Assembly: GCA_019118765.1 (NCBI GenBank)
Contig: DWYI01000081.1
Location: 1 to 64,000, forward strand
DNA: 64,000 nucleotides
Source of the DNA: Candidatus Allofournierella merdavium
GTDB lineage: Bacteria; Bacillota; Clostridia; Oscillospirales; Ruminococcaceae
Direction of reading: 5' to 3'
A model generated the notes under the pieces. That model made no database searches. It was not told the DNA's origin and saw only the letters and a list, made by a program, of their open reading frames with translations. The position numbers and the translations under genes are program-made. Positions 52,966 through 60,186 of the stretch are shown here, in pieces; position 1 is the stretch's first letter, and each line of letters begins with the position of its first letter.

Positions 52966-54360
52966 TTGAAAAGATTTTTTGCTGCACTCTGCGGGGCGGC
53001 GCTCACCGCCGCCCTCTTCGCGCCCGCCGCGCTGGCCTACCAGGGGCCTTCGGTAAGCTGCGAGGCCTACATCGTCATGGACGCGGACACCGGCCAGGTC
53101 ATCATGGAGAAGAATGCCGACGAGGTGCTCTATCCCGCCTCCATCACCAAGATCATGACCATGGCGCTGGCGCTGGAAAAGGCCCAGGGCCAGCTGGACA
53201 CCCAGCTCACCGTGAGTTACGACGCGGTGCACCAGCTGGAATATGGCTCCTCCCACATCGCCCTGCAGGAGGGGGAGTTGGTGCGGCTGGAGGATGTGCT
53301 CTACGGCACCGAACTGGAGAGCGCCAACGACGGCGCCAACGTGCTGGCGGAGTACATCGGCGGCACCATCCAGGGCGGGGTGGACGCCATGAACCAGAAG
53401 GCCGCCGCGCTGGGGCTTGCGAACACCCACTACATGAACCCCCACGGCCTGCACGATGACGACCACTACACCACCGCCCGGGACATGGCCACCATCACCC
53501 GCTGGGCGCTGAGCGTGCCGGGCTTTGAGGAAATCTTCTGCCGCACCGACCCCTGGACTATGGCGCCCACCAACAAGCAGCCCCAGGAGCGGGTGTTCCA
53601 CTGCACCGACTGGATGCGCATCTCCGGCGACTACTACCGCACCTACGCCAAGGGCTCCAAGAACGGCTTTCACGACCAGGCCCTCACCACCTTCGTCAAC
53701 TACGCCGAGCAGAACGGCGTGCGCCTGATCTCGGTGGAACTGAAGTGTCAGATGCTGGAGGACAAGTTCCGGGACGCCTGCGCCATCCTGGACTACGCCT
53801 TCGAGAACTTCTCCCGGGTGGAGATCCCCGCCCCCGCCGAGGCATTTCAGGTGCCGGTGGTGGGCGGCGGCGAGGCGCTGGGCAACGCCCTGGTGCAGCC
53901 CCAGAGCGCCACGGCGCTGCTGAACAAAAACCTCACCACCGACGGCATCACGGTGGACTACCAGATCCCCGACCGCTATGTGCTGGGCCAGCCCTTTGCC
54001 GCCAGCGTGACCTATTCGCTGCCGGAAAACGACTACCAGCCCTCGGCCCTGGGCTCGGCGACGCTCTCGGTGAGCGGGGTGAGCGAGGTGCTGGCCGCCA
54101 GCACCTATATCCCCGCCTCCTCCCTGGAGCCGGAGCAGAATCCGGTGGCCATCGCGGTGGCCGCGGCGGCCGCGGCCATGGCCCTGGTGCTGGGGGTGCG
54201 CCTGTGGCGCAAGGCCGGCGCAAAGCGCCCCGCCGCGGCCAGCGGCGCCCAGTGGGAGATCATCACCCGCAAACCCCTGCCCGCCGAGCCGCCCCCCTGG
54301 CAGACCCGGGCGACCGACCCCGCGCCCCGCAGCCGCACAAAGCCCCCCGGCCGGGATTGA
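52966..54360 (+). CDS. D-alanyl-D-alanine carboxypeptidase (S11 family)
   Basis: Low-molecular-weight penicillin-binding protein that trims D-Ala from peptidoglycan stem peptides outside the membrane. 464 residues: signal peptide to about Ala24 (ALA-Y), S11 domain with catalytic SITK (Ser59-Lys62), the SANDG motif near 119, then a C-terminal membrane anchor (about 394-412) and a short cytoplasmic basic tail. The third motif, usually KTG, reads KNG (in KGSKNGFHDQA), which is unusual. The start is the TTG at 52966 with MKRFF signal-peptide start; a TTG two codons upstream is closer to the site. Confidence 0.9.
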   Translation: MKRFFAALCGAALTAALFAPAALAYQGPSVSCEAYIVMDADTGQVIMEKNADEVLYPASITKIMTMALALEKAQGQLDTQLTVSYDAVHQLEYGSSHIALQEGELVRLEDVLYGTELESANDGANVLAEYIGGTIQGGVDAMNQKAAALGLANTHYMNPHGLHDDDHYTTARDMATITRWALSVPGFEEIFCRTDPWTMAPTNKQPQERVFHCTDWMRISGDYYRTYAKGSKNGFHDQALTTFVNYAEQNGVRLISVELKCQMLEDKFRDACAILDYAFENFSRVEIPAPAEAFQVPVVGGGEALGNALVQPQSATALLNKNLTTDGITVDYQIPDRYVLGQPFAASVTYSLPENDYQPSALGSATLSVSGVSEVLAASTYIPASSLEPEQNPVAIAVAAAAAAMALVLGVRLWRKAGAKRPAAASGAQWEIITRKPLPAEPPPWQTRATDPAPRSRTKPPGRD

Positions 54361-54385
54361 CCGGGGGCAAAACCCCTGAAACGAG

Positions 54386-54424
54386 GCCCCGCTCATGGCG
54401 AACACCTGCCGGCGGGGCTTTTTT
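54386..54424 (+). terminator. Terminator of the D,D-carboxypeptidase gene
   Basis: A 7-bp GC stem (54386-54392 with 54412-54418) with a long loop, followed by TTTTTT. Confidence 0.7.
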
Positions 54425-54450
54425 CAGGCCCCGCGGCGGACGGCTTTTTG

Positions 54451-54479
54451 TTGCGTTTTGAGGTGGGATAGGGTACAAT
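54451..54479 (+). promoter_or_regulatory. Promoter of the surface-glycan cluster
   Basis: TTGCGT, 17 bases, TACAAT, about 50 bases before the DegT-family gene. Confidence 0.7.
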
Positions 54480-54531
54480 ATATCGTGGTGATTTTTGTGC
54501 GGCCGCCGCCGCGGAAAGGCAAGGGAACAAG

Positions 54532-55632
54532 ATGAACATCCTGCCCAACGATCTGGGCCGTCAGTACAGCCTCCACGCCCCGGAGTACGAGGCGAAGGCG
54601 CTGGAGGTGCTGCGCAGCGGCTGGTACATCCTGGGCCGCGAGGTGGAGCAGTTCGAAACCGAGTGGGCCGGGTACATCGGCGCCAAATACTGCGTGGGCC
54701 TTGCCAGCGGGCTGGATTCTTTGTGGATCAGCTTCAAGCTGCTGGGCATCGGCCGGGGGGACGAGGTGATCGTCTCCGCCAACGCCTACATCGCCTGCGT
54801 CATGGGCATCTCCATCAACGGGGCCACCCCGGTGTTCGTGGAGCCGGACCAGTACGACAACATCGACGCGGAGAAGATCGAGGCCGCCGTCACCCCCCGC
54901 ACCAAGGCCATCCTGGCGGTGCATCTGTTCGGCCAGAGCTGCGACATGACCCGCATCATGGACATCGCCGCCCGCCACGGCCTCCGGGTGGTGGAGGACT
55001 GCGCCCAGAGCCACGGCAACCACTGGCAGGGGCAGACGGTGGGCACCTTCGGGGACGTGGGCTGCTTTTCCTTTTATCCCACCAAGGGCTGCGGCGCCTT
55101 CGGCGACGCGGGCTGCATCGTCACGAACGACGAGGCCCTGGCCCAAAAGTTCCGGGTGTTCCGCAACTACGGCAGCGAAAAGCGCTACCACAATCAGGTG
55201 GTGGGCACCAACTCCCGGCTGGACGAATTGCAGGCGGGCCTTTTGCGGGTGAAATTGCAGCACCTGCCCCAGTTTGACGCCGAGCGCCGGGCCATCGCCG
55301 GGCGGTACCTTGAGGAACTGAAACACCCCCGCATCCGCCTGCCCCGGGTGCGCCCGGGGGCGGACAGCACCTGGCACCAGTTTGTGATCCATGTGGAAAA
55401 GGGCCGGGACGAGCTGGCCGCCTGGCTGAAGGAGAAGGGCATCGGCACCATCATCCACTATCCCATCCCGCCCCATCTGTCGGAGGCCTACCGGTACCTG
55501 GGCAAAAAGCGGGGGGATTATCCCATCGCCGAGCGCTACGCCGACGAGGTGCTCAGCCTGCCCATGTACAACGGCATGACCGAAGAGGAACAGACCTATG
55601 TGATCGAGGCCATCAACGCCTGGGAGCCCTGA
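54532..55632 (+). CDS. DegT/DnrJ/EryC1/StrS sugar aminotransferase (FdtB-like)
   Basis: A 366-residue PLP enzyme of the DegT/StrS family that aminates a keto-sugar nucleotide. The start PNDLGRQY and EVIVSANAYIAC, VVEDCAQSHGN and the PLP lysine K185 in SFYPTKGCGAFGD are typical. Paired with an FdtA-type ketoisomerase next to it, it probably makes dTDP-3-amino-3,6-dideoxyhexose (Fuc3N or Qui3N type; inference). First gene of a plus-strand cluster. The start ATG follows a weak AAGGGAACAAG site. Confidence 0.9.
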   Translation: MNILPNDLGRQYSLHAPEYEAKALEVLRSGWYILGREVEQFETEWAGYIGAKYCVGLASGLDSLWISFKLLGIGRGDEVIVSANAYIACVMGISINGATPVFVEPDQYDNIDAEKIEAAVTPRTKAILAVHLFGQSCDMTRIMDIAARHGLRVVEDCAQSHGNHWQGQTVGTFGDVGCFSFYPTKGCGAFGDAGCIVTNDEALAQKFRVFRNYGSEKRYHNQVVGTNSRLDELQAGLLRVKLQHLPQFDAERRAIAGRYLEELKHPRIRLPRVRPGADSTWHQFVIHVEKGRDELAAWLKEKGIGTIIHYPIPPHLSEAYRYLGKKRGDYPIAERYADEVLSLPMYNGMTEEEQTYVIEAINAWEP

Positions 55633-55633
55633 T

Positions 55634-56068
55634 ATGCTGAAAAACGACAATTACGACCGGGTGAAGCTGCTGTCCTTTGCCGACCTTGGCGACGAGCGGG
55701 GCAGCCTCATCGTGGTGGAGGGCGCGCAGCAGGTGCCCTTTGAGATCAAGCGGGTGTTTTACATGTACGGCAGCGACGCCACCGTGGTGCGCGGCCAGCA
55801 CGCCAACCGGCGCACCGAGTTCGTGCTCATCAACGTGGCGGGCCGCAGCAAGGTGCGGGTGGACGACGGCTGCGGCCGCCAGGAGGTCTTTTCGCTGGAC
55901 AGACCCAACACCGGCATCTACATCCCCCGCATGGTGTGGAAGGATATGTACGATTTTTCCCCCGACAGCGTGCTGCTGGTCTTGGCCAGCGAGCACTACG
56001 ACGGGGGCGAATACCTGCGGGACTACGAGGGCTTCAAGGCCGCGCTGGCCGCGGGCGATCAGGAGTAA
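55634..56068 (+). CDS. dTDP-4-oxo-6-deoxyglucose 3,4-ketoisomerase (FdtA/QdtA-type cupin)
   Basis: A 144-residue cupin of the FdtA/WxcM-like family, which moves the keto group of dTDP-4-keto-6-deoxyglucose from C4 to C3, giving the 3-keto sugar for a C3 aminotransferase. Seen: DERGSLIVVEG, VPFEIKRVFYMY, and the catalytic-His loop VRGQHANRRTEF near residue 50. One base separates it from the upstream aminotransferase, so they are translationally coupled. FdtA versus QdtA specificity cannot be decided from sequence. Confidence 0.88.
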   Translation: MLKNDNYDRVKLLSFADLGDERGSLIVVEGAQQVPFEIKRVFYMYGSDATVVRGQHANRRTEFVLINVAGRSKVRVDDGCGRQEVFSLDRPNTGIYIPRMVWKDMYDFSPDSVLLVLASEHYDGGEYLRDYEGFKAALAAGDQE

Positions 56069-56080
56069 AGGGGTAAAACG

Positions 56081-56647
56081 ATGGGAAAATTCAAATTCAT
56101 TGAGACGGAACTGCCGGGGGTGCTCATCGTGGAGCCCACCGTCTTCGGCGACGCCCGGGGCTACTTCATGGAGACCTTCCAGAAGGAGGAGTTCGCCGCC
56201 GCCGGCATCACCGACGAGTTCGTGCAGGACAACCAGTCCCGCTCCTCCCGGGGCGTTTTGCGGGGGGTGCACTTTCAGAAGGAGCACACCCAGGGCAAGC
56301 TGGTGCGGGTGACGAAGGGCGAGGTGTTCGACGTGGCGGTGGACTGCCGGCCCCACAGCCCCTTCTTCGGCAAATGGACCGGCGTGACCCTGAGCGAGGA
56401 GAACAAGCGCCAGTTCTATGTGCCCAAGGGCTTTGCCCACGGCTTTCTGGTGCTGAGCGACGTGGCGGAGTTCTGCTATAAATGCACCGACTACTACGAC
56501 CCCGCCTCCGAGGGTGGCATCCCCTACGACGACGCCACCGTGGGCATCCGGTGGCCGGACTGCGGGTGTGAATACCTTTTGAGCGAAAAGGACAAACACC
56601 ACACCCCCTTCGCAAGCCAGAGCTTTGAGTATTTTGAGAGGTGGTAA
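56081..56647 (+). CDS. rfbC: dTDP-4-dehydrorhamnose 3,5-epimerase
   Basis: Epimerises C3 and C5 of dTDP-4-keto-6-deoxyglucose in dTDP-L-rhamnose synthesis. 188 residues. Seen: GVLRGVHFQ with the catalytic His near 64, the KGEVFDVAVDCR strand and the FYVPKGFAHGF region. rmlA, rmlB and rmlD are not in the window, so they must be elsewhere. It shares its substrate with the neighbouring ketoisomerase, so the cluster can use two branches of the same keto sugar. Confidence 0.94.
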   Translation: MGKFKFIETELPGVLIVEPTVFGDARGYFMETFQKEEFAAAGITDEFVQDNQSRSSRGVLRGVHFQKEHTQGKLVRVTKGEVFDVAVDCRPHSPFFGKWTGVTLSEENKRQFYVPKGFAHGFLVLSDVAEFCYKCTDYYDPASEGGIPYDDATVGIRWPDCGCEYLLSEKDKHHTPFASQSFEYFERW

Positions 56648-56652
56648 AGCCC

Positions 56653-57450
56653 TTGGGCACGGTCAAATTGTATCTGAAGGATTTCATCCGCTACCGGTAC
56701 CTGCTCTATAACCTCATCAGCCGGGACTTCAAGCTGAAGTACCGCCGCAGCGTGCTGGGCGTGGCCTGGAGCGTGCTCAACCCCCTGCTCATGTGCGGGG
56801 TGATGGTGGTGGTGTTCGGCAACCTGTTCCAGTTCCGGGGCGAGGGCATCACCAACTATCCGGTGTATCTGGTCATCGGCCAGCTGATGTTCACCTTCTT
56901 CCGGGAGTCCACCACCATGGCCATGGGCAGCGTGATGGCCAACGCCATGCTGCTGCGCAAGGTGTACATCCCCAAATACATCTTCCCGCTGGAGAAGACC
57001 TGCTTCGGCCTGGTGAACTACTTCTTCAGCTTTGTGGCCCTCATCATCATCATGCTCATCACCCGCAGCCCGCTGCACCCCACGGTGCTGCTGGCGGTGT
57101 ATCCCATCCTCACCATGTTCCTGTTCAGCCTGGGGGTGGGGCTGGTGCTCTCCACCATGGCGGTGTTCTTCCGGGATGTCATCCATCTGTGGGAGGTGTT
57201 CACCACCATCCTGATGTACTTCTCCGCTATTTTTTACGACCCGGCCCAGTTCGGCAACCTGTATCTGGAGACGCTCATCAAGTTCAACCCGATCTACTGG
57301 TACATCACCGCCTTCCGCGCCGCCGTGCTGGAAGGCCAGCTGCTCACCTTCAACATGGTGATCATCTGCGGGGCGTGCAGCCTGGCCATGCTGGCCTTCG
57401 GCCTCTTGGTGTTCAAAAAGAACCAGGACAAGTTCGTCCTGTATATGTGA
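56653..57450 (+). CDS. Polysaccharide ABC transporter permease (Wzm/TagG/RfbA type)
   Basis: A 265-residue integral membrane protein of the ABC-2 polysaccharide exporter group, with about six hydrophobic segments. The N-terminal YNLISRDFKLKYRRSVLGVAWSVLNP motif is diagnostic for Wzm/TagG permeases. The start is set at TTG 56653, 8 bases after GAGGTGG; GTG 56641 overlaps the rfbC end and would be too close to the site. It pairs with the ATP-binding protein 13 bases downstream to export a lipid-linked glycan across the membrane. Confidence 0.9.
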   Translation: MGTVKLYLKDFIRYRYLLYNLISRDFKLKYRRSVLGVAWSVLNPLLMCGVMVVVFGNLFQFRGEGITNYPVYLVIGQLMFTFFRESTTMAMGSVMANAMLLRKVYIPKYIFPLEKTCFGLVNYFFSFVALIIIMLITRSPLHPTVLLAVYPILTMFLFSLGVGLVLSTMAVFFRDVIHLWEVFTTILMYFSAIFYDPAQFGNLYLETLIKFNPIYWYITAFRAAVLEGQLLTFNMVIICGACSLAMLAFGLLVFKKNQDKFVLYM

Positions 57451-57463
57451 GGGAGGGCGAAGG

Positions 57464-58207
57464 ATGGAACCCATCATCCAGGTAAACAACGTGTCCATGC
57501 GCTTCAACCTCGCCAAGGAAAAAAGCGAGAGCCTGAAGGAATACTTTTTGCAGATCGCCCACGGCAAGCTGAAGTTCGACGAGTTCTACGCGCTGAAAAA
57601 CGTCAGCCTCACTGTGCAGCCGGGGGATTTCTACGGCCTGATCGGCCTGAACGGCAGCGGCAAATCCACCCTGCTCAAGGTCATCAGCGGCGTCTACAAG
57701 CCCACCAGCGGCAGCTGCACCGTGCGGGGCACCATCGCCCCCCTCATCGAGCTGGGCGCCGGCTTTGACATGGACCTCACCGCCCGGGAGAATATCTTTT
57801 TGAACGGCGCGGTGCTGGGCTTCACCCCGAAGTACATCAAGGAGCAGTTCGACGAGATCGTGGAGTTCAGCGAACTGCACGAGTTCCTGGACGTGCCGCT
57901 GAAGAACTACTCCAGCGGCATGGTGGCCCGCATCGCCTTCGCCATTGCCACCATCACAAAGCCCGACATCCTCATCGCCGACGAGATCCTGAGCGTGGGC
58001 GACTTTCTGTTCCAGCAAAAGTGCGAGGAGCGGATGCAGAAGCTGATGAGCGGCGGCACCACGGTGATCCTGGTGAGCCACTCCATCGAGCAGATCGAGC
58101 GGATGTGCAACAAGGTGGCCTGGCTGGAGCACGGGCGCATCAAGATGGACGGCGCCACCGACGAGGTGTGCGACGCCTACAAACAGACCACCCGGGACGC
58201 CGAGTGA
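57464..58207 (+). CDS. Polysaccharide ABC transporter ATP-binding protein (Wzt/TagH type)
   Basis: A 247-residue ATPase subunit of the exporter. Walker A GLNGSGKSTLLK (about 62-73), signature YSSGMVARIAFA (about 147), and the Walker B ILIADEILSVGD (about 166). Family members of the O-antigen type often have a C-terminal carbohydrate-binding domain; this protein ends right after the ATPase domain and lacks it, as in TagH-like short forms. GGGAGGG ribosome binding site. Confidence 0.93.
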   Translation: MEPIIQVNNVSMRFNLAKEKSESLKEYFLQIAHGKLKFDEFYALKNVSLTVQPGDFYGLIGLNGSGKSTLLKVISGVYKPTSGSCTVRGTIAPLIELGAGFDMDLTARENIFLNGAVLGFTPKYIKEQFDEIVEFSELHEFLDVPLKNYSSGMVARIAFAIATITKPDILIADEILSVGDFLFQQKCEERMQKLMSGGTTVILVSHSIEQIERMCNKVAWLEHGRIKMDGATDEVCDAYKQTTRDAE

Positions 58208-58215
58208 CCCAACCG

Positions 58216-58249
58216 AACAGCCAGGAGAGCAAGGCCCCCTGGCTGTTTT
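58216..58249 (+). terminator. Hairpin between the exporter and the first large glycosyltransferase
   Basis: A perfect 10-bp stem (58216-58225 with 58238-58247, 12-nt loop) followed by four Ts. It could be a terminator or attenuator within the cluster; the U-tract is short. Confidence 0.55.
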
Positions 58250-58274
58250 GCGCAAAAAGGAGAGAAGACCCAAC

Positions 58275-60152
58275 ATGCCGGACAAAAAAGAACTGGAGGC
58301 GCCCCTGCCCGCCGACGTTGCCAAAGCGGACAGCGTGGGCGGCATGGCCCGCCGTCTGCTGGACCCCGCCCACATCAGGCAGGTGGCCGCCTGGTGCGCA
58401 AAGGTGGGCCGGGAGGAGGGCCTTGAGGCCCTGTGGCGGGAGGTGGACTTCCGCGTGCGGCTGGCCTTTCACCGGGACACCTGGCGCTACCGGGCCGATC
58501 TGCCCACCCGCCGCCAGCTGAAGGCCCAGCGGGCCGAGAACCTGGCCGGGCCCACCATCAGCGTCTGCGTGCCTCTTTACAACACCCCGGCGCCCTTTCT
58601 GCGCCAGATGGTAAACAGCGTGCTGGCCCAGAGCTACCCCCGCTGGCAGCTGGTGCTGGCGGACGCCTCCGACGCCGCCCATCCGCAAGTGGGCCGCATC
58701 GCCCGGTGCTTTGCAAAAAAAGACGAGCGCATCCGCTATCTCGAGCTGGAAACGAACGGCGGCATCGCCGCCAACACCAACGCGGCCCTGGCCGCCGCCA
58801 CCGGCGACTGGCTCACCCTGCTGGACCACGACGACCTGCTCTACCCCAATGCCCTCTACCGGGTGGCAAAGGAGGCGCTGGCCGGGGCGGATTTTGTCTA
58901 CTCCGACGAGATCGTCCTCTCGGCGGACTTAAAGCATCTGGTGGACTACCACTTCAAGCCAGACTTTGAGCCGGACTATCTGCGGGGCTGCAACTACATC
59001 ACCCATCTGGCCGCCTTCTCCCGGGCCCTGTTCGACCGGGCGGGGGGCGGCGAGCGCAGCGAGTACGACGGCAGCCAGGACTTTGAGATCATCCTGCGCC
59101 TCACCGAGCACGCCCAAAAGGTATCCCACATCCCCTATGTGCTGTATATCTGGCGCAGCCACGCCGGCAGCACCGCCGCCGGCATGGAGGCCAAGCCCTA
59201 CGCCCTGGCGGCGGGGGAGAGGGCCATCGACGACCACCTGAAACGGGTGGGCCTGGAAGGAACGGCAACGCGCATCGAGGGCTGCCCCGGCGCCTACCGG
59301 GTGAAGTACGCCCTCACCGGCACCCCCCTCATCAGCGTGCTCATCCCCAATAAGGACCACGTCGACGACCTGGACCGCTGCCTTGCCCGCCTGTATGCAA
59401 AAGCGGGCTACGACAATTTCGAGGTGCTGGTGGCGGAGAACAACTCCGCCGACCCGGCCACCTTCGCCTATTACGAAGAGGCACGGAAAAAGTACCCTCG
59501 CCTGCGGGTGGTGGTCTACGAGGGCGGCTTCAACTTCGCGGCGGTGAACAACTTCGCCCGGCGGGCGGCAAAGGGCGAACAGCTGCTGCTTTTAAACAAC
59601 GACATCGAGCTGCTCAGCGATGGGTTTTTGGCCGAGATGCTCATGTACAGCCAGCGCCCGGATGTGGGCTGCGTGGGGGCCAAGCTCTACTACCCCGACG
59701 ACCGCATCCAGCACGCGGGGGTGTTCCTCGGCATCGGCGGCACCGCCGGCCACAGCCACAAGAGCCACCCCCGGGCCTCGGCGGGCGACCTCTACCGGCT
59801 GGCCACGCCCCAGAACCTGCTGGCGGTCACCGGCGCCTGCCTGATGGTGAAAACCGCCCTCTACGACGAGATGGGCGGGCTGGACGAGGAGAACTTCGCC
59901 GTGGCCTACAACGACATCGACCTGTGCCTGAAACTGTGGAAAAAGGGCCTCACCAACGTGTTCACCCCCTACGCCGAGGCCTACCACTACGAGAGCAAGA
60001 GCCGCGGGCTGGACACCCTGAGCGAGAACGCCCGCCGATATGAGGGGGAGAAGGCCCGCTTCATCGCCAAGTACGGCGACATGATCGCCGCGGGCGACCC
60101 CTACTACAACCGGCATTTCAACCTTCTGTTTGAAAACTACGGCCTGAAGTGA
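58275..60152 (+). CDS. Two-domain family 2 glycosyltransferase
   Basis: A 625-residue protein with an N-terminal linker (1-90) and two GT-A domains: first about 95-330 (ISVCVPLYNTPAPFL, LLDHDDLLYPNALY, YDGSQDFEIILR), second about 355-600 (LISVLIPNKDHVDDL, LLLNNDIELLS, and the acceptor-loop TGACLMVKTALYDEMGG). Such double GT2 proteins often polymerise or modify rhamnan-like or teichoic-type glycans (inference). It shares high similarity in order with the next gene, so the two are paralogs. ATG 58275 follows AAGGAGAG; the open frame begins earlier, in the site itself. Confidence 0.9.
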   Translation: MPDKKELEAPLPADVAKADSVGGMARRLLDPAHIRQVAAWCAKVGREEGLEALWREVDFRVRLAFHRDTWRYRADLPTRRQLKAQRAENLAGPTISVCVPLYNTPAPFLRQMVNSVLAQSYPRWQLVLADASDAAHPQVGRIARCFAKKDERIRYLELETNGGIAANTNAALAAATGDWLTLLDHDDLLYPNALYRVAKEALAGADFVYSDEIVLSADLKHLVDYHFKPDFEPDYLRGCNYITHLAAFSRALFDRAGGGERSEYDGSQDFEIILRLTEHAQKVSHIPYVLYIWRSHAGSTAAGMEAKPYALAAGERAIDDHLKRVGLEGTATRIEGCPGAYRVKYALTGTPLISVLIPNKDHVDDLDRCLARLYAKAGYDNFEVLVAENNSADPATFAYYEEARKKYPRLRVVVYEGGFNFAAVNNFARRAAKGEQLLLLNNDIELLSDGFLAEMLMYSQRPDVGCVGAKLYYPDDRIQHAGVFLGIGGTAGHSHKSHPRASAGDLYRLATPQNLLAVTGACLMVKTALYDEMGGLDEENFAVAYNDIDLCLKLWKKGLTNVFTPYAEAYHYESKSRGLDTLSENARRYEGEKARFIAKYGDMIAAGDPYYNRHFNLLFENYGLK

Positions 60153-60186
60153 GAGCCGCGGGGGCCGGATTTTGGAGACGAGAGCC

